This document shows positions 34,546-41,253 of a DNA stretch of 64,000 bases, one piece after another (the stretch's first letter is position 1; each line of letters opens with the position of its first letter). The translations under genes and the position numbers were made by a program. The DNA comes from JAHRAW01 sp965262585. Lineage in GTDB: Bacteria; Pseudomonadota; Gammaproteobacteria; Arenicellales; Poriferihabitantaceae. The notes under the pieces are model-generated. The model did no database searches. It was not told the DNA's origin and saw only the letters and a program-made list of their open reading frames with translations. Where the stretch lies: contig OZ253546.1 in NCBI GenBank assembly GCA_965262585.1, positions 310,001 through 374,000 of the forward strand, written 5' to 3'.

Positions 34546-34998
34546 ATGGCCGGAACAGCACTAGCATTTGACACCCACAGGTTCGTCAAGAACCTCACCA
34601 ATAAGGGTTTCACCGAAGAGCAAGCCGAAGTGCTGGCAGACGAACAGGTGAACCTGCTCAACGCCAATCTGGTAACCAATGAGCGGCTGGCGACCACGGA
34701 CGAGCGCATCGAAGAAGTCCGGGCCGATCTGATCAAGCACATCGAAGAAGTCCGGGCCGATCTGATCAAGCACATGGATATGGGCTTCTCCACAATGAAC
34801 GAGCGCTTCGCTAAAGTGGACGAGCGCATCGAGCAGGTCAATGCCGATCTGAGCAAGCGCATCGAGCAGGTCAATGCCGATCTAAGCAAGCGCATCGAAG
34901 AAGTCCGGGCTGATTTAATTAAATGGATGGCCGGGATGCTGATTGCGGTGGTAATCGCCATGAGTGGCATGATTGTTTCGCTGATAAATTTCCTGTAG
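34546..34998 (+). CDS. DUF1640-like coiled-coil protein with C-terminal membrane anchor
   Basis: A 150-residue protein. The N-terminal AFDTHRFVKNLTNKGFTEEQAEVLADEQ is the signature of the DUF1640 family (bacterial relatives of mitochondrial CCDC90/MCUR1). Then comes a coiled coil of 11-residue units (IEEVRADLIKH twice, IEQVNADLSKR twice) and a membrane helix (WMAGMLIAVVIAMSGMIVSLINFL). The function of bacterial members is unknown. Near-exact 33-bp DNA repeats at 34708-34773 and 34828-34893 mean the coiled coil can lengthen or shorten by slippage. It lies immediately 3' of its truncated paralogue. Confidence 0.8.
   Translation: MAGTALAFDTHRFVKNLTNKGFTEEQAEVLADEQVNLLNANLVTNERLATTDERIEEVRADLIKHIEEVRADLIKHMDMGFSTMNERFAKVDERIEQVNADLSKRIEQVNADLSKRIEEVRADLIKWMAGMLIAVVIAMSGMIVSLINFL
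34708..34893 (+). repeat. 33-bp tandem repeats within the DUF1640-like gene
   Basis: Two identical 33-bp units at 34708-34740 and 34741-34773 (ATCGAAGAAGTCCGGGCC...) and two nearly identical units at 34828-34860 and 34861-34893 (ATCGAGCAGGTCAATGCC...). Each encodes 11 residues of coiled coil, three helical turns, so expansion keeps both reading frame and heptad-like phase. Confidence 0.85.
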
Positions 34999-35116
34999 GG
35001 GCTCAATAAATGGTGCGCTCGCCCAAATCACGCTGATTTGCAAGCCAACAAGGGCGTTTGACCCGAAAATGCCCGCCCCGCAATCACCCCGCAACTAGGG
35101 GTTTTATATTTTCTAC

Positions 35117-35144
35117 TTGACTTATTGGTAGATTTCCGTATAGG
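35117..35144 (+). promoter_or_regulatory. Sigma-70-like promoter of the hfa-like cluster
   Basis: TTGACT (35117-35122), 16-base spacer, TATAGG (35139-35144), in an AT-rich stretch about 70 bases upstream of the first gene at 35215. It fits transcription of the whole 35215-39715 cluster. Nothing else gene-like lies in the 34999-35214 gap. Confidence 0.55.
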
Positions 35145-35214
35145 GTTGTGCCTAACTTTCAATAAGTTTCGACAAAATCTTATCATTTAACAACATAGTG
35201 GAAGGCATAAACCC

Positions 35215-36705
35215 ATGAAAAGAATATCAAAAATCGCTTGTTTTGCTGGCGTCAAAGTAGCAATGCTAATCGCTGTTTTCGCGGTTTCTCCACAGGCGAT
35301 GACGGCGGATTGGGTTGTCATCCAAACAGCCACTATCACCGCATCCACCCCGGAACTCAACCAAGGTAATACCGCTAATGTCACGGATAGCACCCAGGCA
35401 ATCAACGGCATCGCCCTTGCGACTGACGAGGATAGCCTGGATACCGGTTCATCACAAACCGCCACCCTAACGGCGGACACTACATTCGAGTTGACCCAAG
35501 GGCCGTCGGTAACGGGTTCCAAGCAAGCGGTCAACTTAATTGAGGCCGAGAATATTGGCGGCGACACGTCTGGTGACACCACGGCGGTGCTACAAGTCGT
35601 GGTTAACGAAACAACGGCATTGACGCTGCTTCAAACTACCGATGCCACTGGCGGCGACGCCAACCTGCAAGCGATAAATGCGGCCACGGCGGCGGAAAGT
35701 ATCTATAATTTGGATCAAGATACCAGCGAGACGGGGACTTTAACCATGAGGCAAACGCCCGTAACCGGCTTCAATACACAGGCGGTGAACTATGCCAAAG
35801 GCAACGTCATTGGCGTCGATGACACGCGCCTGTTGTTGCAAGATTTTTCGGTGAGCGGGGCGACTACTCTCACACAAACGGCGACGACTGCGGATGGTGA
35901 TGCGAACGTGCAAGGGGTAAATGTCGCGGACGCCGATGGAAGCACAGGGCGCGTTGATCAGGTTATTCAACGAGTTGCTTTTGTCAACACGCTGGCAGTG
36001 ACCAGCACCAATGGCGATGGCGCCACTGACAACGTGCAAGCAATCAACCATGTGCGCTCCGACGGCAACATTAACAACGCGACGCAAAGCGTTACCGTAG
36101 CCGGCTCAACGTTGACGTTAACCAGTAGCAATGCGACTGGCTCCACTGGCAATGTGCAAGCACTCAATTTGGTAGACTCCGGCGGCAATATTGCCGACAC
36201 AGAGCAAACCGTTCGCGCAAGCAATGTCGGGACGACTCTGACTTTCACCATGGATGGCACGGGCGATTCCAATACCCAAGCCGGAAATATGGCGGTTATC
36301 GACGCCTCAACCGCGGACATAACCGGTATTACACAACTATTCGCGGGCACCAGCGGCACTTCAAATATTTTTACGCAAAATACCCTCGCCGACAATTTGA
36401 TTCAAGCCGCTAACTTGATTGATTTGGGGGAAGGCGGAATGTCAGACCCAATCAACGCAATCATCGATACCGACCAAACTTTCACAGTCGTTAACGCGAC
36501 TGTCGGGCTGACGCAAACGGGCGACGGGAATAAGAACCTGCAAGCACTCAATGCCGCTGTTGATTCGGCCGGAGGTACGCTTCCTGTTAACTTGGTTCAG
36601 TCGCTTACCGTTACCGGTGTGGGTTCCGGATTCACAATGACGCAAAACAACATGACCGGATCAGGGCAATTCGGCAACTTCGCCGGGGCGAGGTATACCA
36701 ACTGA
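35215..36705 (+). CDS. Secreted QAxN-repeat protein, HfaD/curlin-like amyloid subunit candidate (paralogue 1)
   Basis: A 496-residue protein with a signal peptide (cleavage after PQAMT or just before ADW). The mature region is built almost entirely of about ten degenerate repeats, each reading roughly [L/F]TxxQT, a Gly/Asp turn, then N(L/V)QA(I/V/L)N: for example GGDANLQAINAAT, DGDANVQGVNVAD, TDNVQAINHVRS and GNKNLQALNAAVD. The regular Gln, Asn, Ala and Gly spacing recalls curlin and the Caulobacter holdfast-anchor protein HfaD. No cysteine in the mature part, Thr/Asn/Gln-rich, very few Lys. Neighbours encode a CsgG-like exporter and an HfaA-like protein, so it is probably exported to the surface to form fibres. 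Assignment by architecture and context. Confidence 0.7.
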   Translation: MKRISKIACFAGVKVAMLIAVFAVSPQAMTADWVVIQTATITASTPELNQGNTANVTDSTQAINGIALATDEDSLDTGSSQTATLTADTTFELTQGPSVTGSKQAVNLIEAENIGGDTSGDTTAVLQVVVNETTALTLLQTTDATGGDANLQAINAATAAESIYNLDQDTSETGTLTMRQTPVTGFNTQAVNYAKGNVIGVDDTRLLLQDFSVSGATTLTQTATTADGDANVQGVNVADADGSTGRVDQVIQRVAFVNTLAVTSTNGDGATDNVQAINHVRSDGNINNATQSVTVAGSTLTLTSSNATGSTGNVQALNLVDSGGNIADTEQTVRASNVGTTLTFTMDGTGDSNTQAGNMAVIDASTADITGITQLFAGTSGTSNIFTQNTLADNLIQAANLIDLGEGGMSDPINAIIDTDQTFTVVNATVGLTQTGDGNKNLQALNAAVDSAGGTLPVNLVQSLTVTGVGSGFTMTQNNMTGSGQFGNFAGARYTN

Positions 36706-36770
36706 ACAATGTCCCGCGCCCGCGGGAATACGCAAGCCATCCATCCCATTGTGAATAAGGAGTGATGAAA

Positions 36771-37223
36771 ATGCCGAAAAAACCTACTTTGCTGATTGCG
36801 TTTGCCGGCGCGTGCCTTTTTGGTTCAACTGCGCTCGCACAAGATGGAGTGCCTGTGACTGTGACTCCCCTGCACTCCCCGCTTACCGAGCCATATCATC
36901 CGTCCTGGAGCTTGATTCCCCAAGTCAAGCGGCCGACGTTTGACTACGGCGAAGTGCGGAATTCCAAGTTGCTCGCCGAAGCGAGCGAGAGTTTGAATTA
37001 TTTGCCGATTGATAATTTTCTGATTGGCCGCACCCGCAGCTATCAAGTAATCACACCCGATGGACAGGTGTTTTTTGTGGATAACATACAGGCGCCCAAA
37101 TGCGGCGTTCAAATTGTCGCGCAACAAATCAACACGCAACAACCGGGGGGCGGATACCAGTTGCAACCCATTCCCGGCAGCCAAGTCACGATTGGCGAAA
37201 TTGACTTCTCCACCTGCTATTGA
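36771..37223 (+). CDS. Small secreted HfaA-like protein
   Basis: A 150-residue protein with a signal peptide (PTLLIAFAGACLFGSTALA, cut before QDG). AAGGAG at 36757-36762 is 8 bases from ATG 36771, so this start is preferred over GTG 36762. The mature protein has SLNYLPIDNFLIGRTRSYQVITPDGQVFFVDN and two cysteines (CGVQIVAQQIN and the C-terminal FSTCY) that could form a disulfide. Size, position before a CsgG-like lipoprotein gene and the VAQQIN motif suggest the HfaA role of the Caulobacter hfaABD operon, a small curlin-like fibre subunit. The match is from gene order and overall character, not from a decisive motif. Confidence 0.6.
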   Translation: MPKKPTLLIAFAGACLFGSTALAQDGVPVTVTPLHSPLTEPYHPSWSLIPQVKRPTFDYGEVRNSKLLAEASESLNYLPIDNFLIGRTRSYQVITPDGQVFFVDNIQAPKCGVQIVAQQINTQQPGGGYQLQPIPGSQVTIGEIDFSTCY

Positions 37224-37252
37224 TTTGCCCGTAACCCTACCCCGATTACCCC

Positions 37253-38311
37253 TTGAATGCCCTCACCAGACAATTCGTTGTCGCCAGCACGGTTGCGATT
37301 TTATCCGGCTGCGGCACTGTGTCGCGCTATACGCTCGACACCGAATTTGATTCCACACCGATCAAAACCAGCACCAAACTGACCGATGCGTTGCAATGCC
37401 TCGGCGGCCAGTTGCAGAGCAACCTGAATCACCCCGGCGCATTTGTCTTTATGGTGCGTAGCATCACTGACGGCACGGTCAAGCAAAGCGACTATTCCGA
37501 CGGGCCGCTTGCCGACGCCGGCCGCCTGCAACTAATCAGCATCCTGAGCGCGCATACCAAGCCCAGTTACGGCGTGGTGCTCGATGAATTTCCGTTTATG
37601 CTGAGGTCGGTGGTCAATGAACAAATCGGTTTGAACCGCTTCGGTGTGCCGTCTCAGGAAAATATGAGTGCTTTTGTCTCGCAACTGACCCAGTACACCA
37701 ACCTAAACCGCCAGGCCAACGGCATGCCGTTGGTCACCGAGGTGATGCCGCTGACCATTGAGGGTGCGTTCACGCGCTACGACAGTTCGCGTACCCGCTC
37801 CAAAGGATACGGCCAAAACGCCGGATATCGCGGCGATGCCAATGATGAACAAAGCGCCTCGGTGGATTTCGGCAATTCCGGCTCGGAGCGCTCGATTACG
37901 TTGGTGGTCAATGTAATAGACCCAAAAAACAATGTGGTGGTCGGCACCGAAGGCTTTGACTTGAAGTTTTACAGCAACAGCAAAACCGCGCGCTTTCGGG
38001 TGGCAATAGACCAATATTATTACGGCTTCTCGAACACCGATGTGAAAGTCGAGACGGTGCACGCCGCGCAGCAGACCTTGTTGGAGGCCAGCGCGATTTG
38101 GATTTTGGACAACGCCTACGGCCGCATGGTGGACCTCTCTCCGTGCTTCGACAGCGAGGCAAGATTGGCGTTGGGAACGGATTCCCGCTATCAACAAACA
38201 GTAGCGAAAGCCAACGGAGACACAACGCCGGCGGTGCTCATACCCGAAACCCCGCAAGGGGGGGGGGGGGGGGGGGGGGGGCCTCCAACCTCCCGGTCTC
38301 CTCTGATTTAA
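37253..38311 (+). CDS. CsgG/HfaB-like outer-membrane secretion lipoprotein (frame ends just after a 24-G tract)
   Basis: A lipoprotein of the CsgG family, which forms the outer-membrane pore for curli and Hfa subunits. TTG 37253 is the only usable start (in-frame stop at 37232). The lipobox is LSGC with Cys20. The CsgG-like core is visible in LVTEVMPLTIEGAFTRYDSS, SERSITLVVNVIDPKNNVVVGTEGFDLKFYSN and the C-terminal helix TLLEASAIWILDNAYGRMVDL. After AVLIPETPQ the frame enters the 24-G tract, giving eight glycines and then a short out-of-frame tail (PPTSRSPLI). One extra G (or two fewer) joins it in frame to the SPOR-domain segment 38282-38973, giving about 573 residues. Confidence 0.8.
   Translation: MNALTRQFVVASTVAILSGCGTVSRYTLDTEFDSTPIKTSTKLTDALQCLGGQLQSNLNHPGAFVFMVRSITDGTVKQSDYSDGPLADAGRLQLISILSAHTKPSYGVVLDEFPFMLRSVVNEQIGLNRFGVPSQENMSAFVSQLTQYTNLNRQANGMPLVTEVMPLTIEGAFTRYDSSRTRSKGYGQNAGYRGDANDEQSASVDFGNSGSERSITLVVNVIDPKNNVVVGTEGFDLKFYSNSKTARFRVAIDQYYYGFSNTDVKVETVHAAQQTLLEASAIWILDNAYGRMVDLSPCFDSEARLALGTDSRYQQTVAKANGDTTPAVLIPETPQGGGGGGGGPPTSRSPLI
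38258..38281 (+). repeat. Poly-G tract of 24 bases, candidate phase-variation switch
   Basis: Twenty-four consecutive G residues. The tract starts exactly on a codon boundary of the CsgG-like frame, so it reads as eight Gly codons. The frame upstream and the open SPOR frame downstream differ by one base: 25 or 22 G would make one continuous gene with a polyglycine linker. Homopolymers this long are unstable by slipped-strand mispairing, and also hard to sequence. Confidence 0.9.
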
Positions 38312-38973
38312 GCGAGGCCGTGCTGCCGGCGGCCACCGAAACACCGGCAATTACCCCAGCCGAGGCCGTTGCGCTGCAAACGGAGAACACCATCAGAAGC
38401 GGATTGAAAGTTCCCCCGGACTTGGACAGCGTGGGTTCGGCAGTGGGGGCGGCAACCGAGACCGTTGCGCTGCAAACGGAGAACACCATCAGAAGCGGGT
38501 TGAAAGTTCCCCCGGACTTGGACAGCGTGGGTTCGGCAGTGGGGGCGGCAACCGAGGCAACTGCGACACAAACATACCCCCTACCGACGCTGACCGATAA
38601 CGTCCTACCGGACAGCAGTGCGGCAACTGTGGCAACCGAAGCAACCGAAGCAACTGTGGCAACCGAAGCAACTGTGGCAAAAATACAACCCCCGGCCACG
38701 CCGACCGATAACGCTAAACCGAGCAGCAGTGCCGACTGGTATGTCAGCGCGGGCATCTTTTGCGTCAAGACCAATGCCAACAAATTGTCCATGCGGCTGA
38801 AAAACAACGGATTTGAGGGAGTCTACCTCCGGCAAAAGGCCATTGACCAGTGCCTTGCCACAGTGGTTTGGTTGGGGCCTTTCGCCGGAAAAATCGCGGC
38901 GAAAAAAGTCAATACGAAACTGGTGGCGCTCACCGGCCAACCGGGGTATGTTACCAATAGTGAATCACGCTAA
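38282..38973 (+). CDS. SPOR-domain C-terminal segment, out of frame with the CsgG-like gene
   Basis: An open frame after the G tract with no start of its own that has a ribosome site. It has a Thr/Ala/Pro/Glu-rich linker (ASNLPVSSDLSEAVLPAATE...), a 32-residue repeat present twice, a low-complexity ATVATEATEA stretch, and a C-terminal domain ADWYVSAGIFCVKTNANKLSMRLKNNGFEG...VVWLGPFAGKIAAKKVNTKLVALTGQPGY. That domain has the SPOR pattern (WYVSAGIF, A..L...L...GF.G, V.LGPFAG...A). SPOR domains bind denuded septal peptidoglycan. Most likely it belongs to the same protein as the CsgG-like part, on or off according to G-tract length. The name as an independent gene is uncertain. Confidence 0.65.
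38368..38559 (+). repeat. 96-bp tandem duplication in the SPOR linker
   Basis: Two virtually identical 96-bp units, 38368-38463 and 38464-38559, each encoding VALQTENTIRSGLKVPPDL plus DSVGSAVGAATE. A further short GCAACTGTGGCAACCGAA repeat lies at 38622-38681. The linker between exporter and SPOR domain is therefore length-variable in units that preserve frame. Confidence 0.85.
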
Positions 38974-38980
38974 ACCTATC

Positions 38981-39715
38981 ATGACGACAAAAGCCGTGTG
39001 CATGGCGTTCACTTTGGCATTGTCGGCGGCACCCGCCGCATTCGCCGCCGATTGGACGGTGCGGCAAGATGCGGCAATCACCGCCGATCAAATCGAGTTG
39101 ACACAGAGCGATTCTGAAAATGCCGAGCAAGCGATTAATGGCATCCGGCTAGAGGCCGCGGCGGACGATTTGTTCGACGTGAATCAACACGCCTCGCTCG
39201 ATACCCCTGACCTGCCTCTGACGCAAAGCGGCGAGTTAGCCGGGAGTTTGCAAGCGGTCAATTTTGTTTCGGCACGGTCGATTCAGGACTTACGGCAGTC
39301 GGTGACACAAAATACCGGCACAACCATTTTGCGGCAAAATATCACTTCCGGGTCGGGCAATATCCAAGCCATCAACATCGCCCGTGCGGCAAACAACCTG
39401 CACACGGCGAATCAGGAATACACCGCTCAATCGTTGCAACTGCAAACCGCCCAAAGCACGCCCGCGGGCAACCTGCAAGCGGTCAATTATCTCCAAGCGA
39501 ACAGTTATTCGGGTCAGTTGCGCCAATCGGTGACGCTGGATACGCTGGAATATCGAAACCTCGGCAACGGCAATCTGTATATCAATAGCATCCGCGGCGA
39601 CAGTTCGGGTGCGACTGAAGTGGAACAACGGGTCGAGATCAACAGGTTGCTGATTACCGATCCGGTTCCCGGCGCAAGGATAATTATCAACTACCGCGAA
39701 ATCTCCCCTCCGTAG
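38981..39715 (+). CDS. Secreted QAxN-repeat protein, HfaD/curlin-like amyloid subunit candidate (paralogue 2)
   Basis: A 244-residue protein. ATG 38981, 7 bases after the SPOR stop, starts a signal peptide (AVCMAFTLALSAAPAAFA) with the mature protein beginning ADWTVRQDAAITADQIEL, parallel to ADWVVIQTATITASTPEL of the protein at 35215. The repeats are QSGELAGSLQAVNFVSA, QNITSGSGNIQAINIARA and QSTPAGNLQAVNYLQA, the same Q..G.NxQAxN scheme but fewer copies. The C-terminus (RIIINYREISPP) differs from paralogue 1. Likely a minor or nucleating fibre subunit exported by the CsgG-like protein; function by analogy. Confidence 0.7.
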   Translation: MTTKAVCMAFTLALSAAPAAFAADWTVRQDAAITADQIELTQSDSENAEQAINGIRLEAAADDLFDVNQHASLDTPDLPLTQSGELAGSLQAVNFVSARSIQDLRQSVTQNTGTTILRQNITSGSGNIQAINIARAANNLHTANQEYTAQSLQLQTAQSTPAGNLQAVNYLQANSYSGQLRQSVTLDTLEYRNLGNGNLYINSIRGDSSGATEVEQRVEINRLLITDPVPGARIIINYREISPP

Positions 39716-39860
39716 TGAGGGGTATCTGGAATTCGTGTTTTACATCCGATTTCTACGATAACTTCTTGATAAATCGTTGCTGAATCTCATATTTCCCCCG
39801 CTATCGTGCCGAAACGACCGGTGACGCCGAAATCAGCCACATCGCATTAGCGACACGTGG

Positions 39861-39891
39861 TTGATTTTTACCCGGCTTTCTGCGTTATAAT
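39861..39891 (+). promoter_or_regulatory. Sigma-70-like promoter of the aap operon
   Basis: TTGATT (39861-39866) and a perfect TATAAT (39886-39891) with a 19-base spacer, slightly long. Expected start of transcription is about 39898, giving an untranslated leader of roughly 140 bases before aapJ. Confidence 0.5.
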
Positions 39892-39931
39892 TTGCTATTA
39901 TTGCCGAACCGACAGCGGCGGGAGATCGTCA

Positions 39932-40012
39932 ATGGCCAAATCAATGGTCAAATCAATGACCAGACCCGCCGCTTTCGATGTGCAAATAAATGTGCAAATA
40001 AATGATAAATGA
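39932..40012 (+). CDS. Candidate 26-residue leader peptide upstream of aapJ
   Basis: ATG 39932 is preceded by GGGAG at 39920-39924, an ideal spacing, and the frame stops at TGA 40010-40012, 24 bases before the aapJ ATG. The peptide starts MAKSMVKSMTRPAAF and ends VQINVQINDK. Both halves are small DNA duplications (ATGGCCAAATCA/ATGGTCAAATCA and GTGCAAATAAAT twice). It lies downstream of the promoter, inside the mRNA leader. A role in translational coupling or attenuation is possible. There is no run of a single amino acid as in classic attenuators. Confidence 0.4.
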   Translation: MAKSMVKSMTRPAAFDVQINVQINDK

Positions 40013-40036
40013 ACCCGTTAACTCCAGGAGATCGAC

Positions 40037-41056
40037 ATGAAAAGCATCACAACCGCAGCAATCGCCACCACGCTGTTTCTGACAACCATGACCGTACAGG
40101 CCGGCACCCTTCAAGATGTCCAGGCCCGTGGGGAACTCAACTGCGTTATCAATACCGGGCTGATCGGTTTCGCCGCGCCTGACGCCAACGGCAAATGGAA
40201 CGGCTTTGATGTCGACTACTGCCGGGCTGTGGCCGCCGCGGTATTGGGCGACCCCAACAAAGTGAAGTTTGTCAACGCCACCGGCAAGACCCGCTTCACG
40301 CTGTTGAACTCCGGTGAAGGCGACGTGCTGTTTCGCAACACCACCGAAACCATGAGCCGCGATGCGGATCTGAAACTTAGCTTTCTGCCGGTCACCTATT
40401 ACGACGGCGCAGGTTTCATCGTACGCAAATCCCTCGGCATATCCTCCGCCAAAGAACTGGGCGGCGCGTCTGTCTGCATCCAAACCGGTACCACCACGGA
40501 ATTGAATCTGGCCGATTTTTCTCGCGCCAACAACATTTCCTATGAGCCGGTGCCCATTGAAACCAACGAGGAAGCCCGCACCAACTATCTGGCCAATCGT
40601 TGCGACACCTACATCACCGACGCTTCCGGCCTAGCCGCAACACGCGCCACTTTCGACAACCCGAAAGACCACATCATTCTGCCGGAAATCATCTCCAAAG
40701 AACCGCTGGGCGGTGCCGTTCGACACGGCGATGACCAATGGTTCGATGTAGTGAAGTGGATTGTCAATGCGCTGATTATCGCCGAAGAGTTGGGCGTTAC
40801 TCAGGCCAACGTAGACGGCTTGGGCTCATCAGCCAGTGACAACCCTAGCATCAACCGTATGCTCGGCACCGAAGCCGACATGGGCGCGATGATCGGGCTG
40901 GACAAGCAATGGGCGATGCGAGCCATCAAGGCCGCCGGCAACTACGGCGAGATTTTCAACCGCAACATCGGTCCGGATACGCTCATCGGGCTGGAGCGGG
41001 GCCTTAACGCTCTGTGGACCCAAGGCGGCATTCTGTACGCCGCGCCGATTCGGTAA
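40037..41056 (+). CDS. aapJ: General L-amino acid ABC importer, periplasmic binding protein
   Basis: A 339-residue protein with a signal peptide (about 1-22, cut after TVQA). GTLQDVQARGELNCVINTGLIGFAAPDANGKWNGFDVDYCRAVAAAVLGD is typical of AapJ/BztA, with later FRNTTETMSRDADL, GASVCIQTGTTTELNLADF and LEPF-type lid motifs replaced by IISKEPLGGAVRHGDDQW. Binds a broad range of L-amino acids in Rhizobium relatives. First gene of aapJQMP; a terminator follows it, so it is probably made in excess. Confidence 0.93.
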   Translation: MKSITTAAIATTLFLTTMTVQAGTLQDVQARGELNCVINTGLIGFAAPDANGKWNGFDVDYCRAVAAAVLGDPNKVKFVNATGKTRFTLLNSGEGDVLFRNTTETMSRDADLKLSFLPVTYYDGAGFIVRKSLGISSAKELGGASVCIQTGTTTELNLADFSRANNISYEPVPIETNEEARTNYLANRCDTYITDASGLAATRATFDNPKDHIILPEIISKEPLGGAVRHGDDQWFDVVKWIVNALIIAEELGVTQANVDGLGSSASDNPSINRMLGTEADMGAMIGLDKQWAMRAIKAAGNYGEIFNRNIGPDTLIGLERGLNALWTQGGILYAAPIR

Positions 41057-41096
41057 TTCGGCAGTCCACCGGCAGTCCATCGACATGCCAATGATG

Positions 41097-41131
41097 ACAG
41101 GCGGCGGGGTGAAATCCGCCGCCTGTTTTTT
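41097..41131 (+). terminator. Intrinsic terminator between aapJ and aapQ
   Basis: ACAGGCGGCGG (41097-41107) pairs with CCGCCGCCTGT (41116-41126) around an 8-base loop, followed by a run of T ending at 41131. Same position in the operon as the terminator at 21243-21277 in the polyamine importer. Confidence 0.85.
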
Positions 41132-41253
41132 ACCGGGTTGCCTTTGGGAATGCCGAATCGAGCACCAAACTAAACACATGCTCTTCACCGCAACCCCTTC
41201 GACAAACATGATCGTTTTTACTTCACAACAAAAACACCGCGCGGCCTCCTAAC

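Larger units (their letters stand above)
39716..40036. other. Intergenic leader region of the aap operon
   Basis: 321 bases between the hfa-like cluster and aapJ. It holds a promoter (39861-39891), a candidate 26-codon leader frame (39932-40012) and the aapJ ribosome site (AGGAG near 40026). The first 140 bases show no gene or clear terminator. Confidence 0.6.

Noticed and set aside
38098..38281. Independent start of the SPOR gene at 38098 inside the CsgG-like gene
   Set aside because: The part before the G tract is arginine/serine-rich antisense-type noise with no ribosome site; the CsgG-like frame clearly codes there. The SPOR part is better seen as the out-of-frame 3' portion of the same gene.
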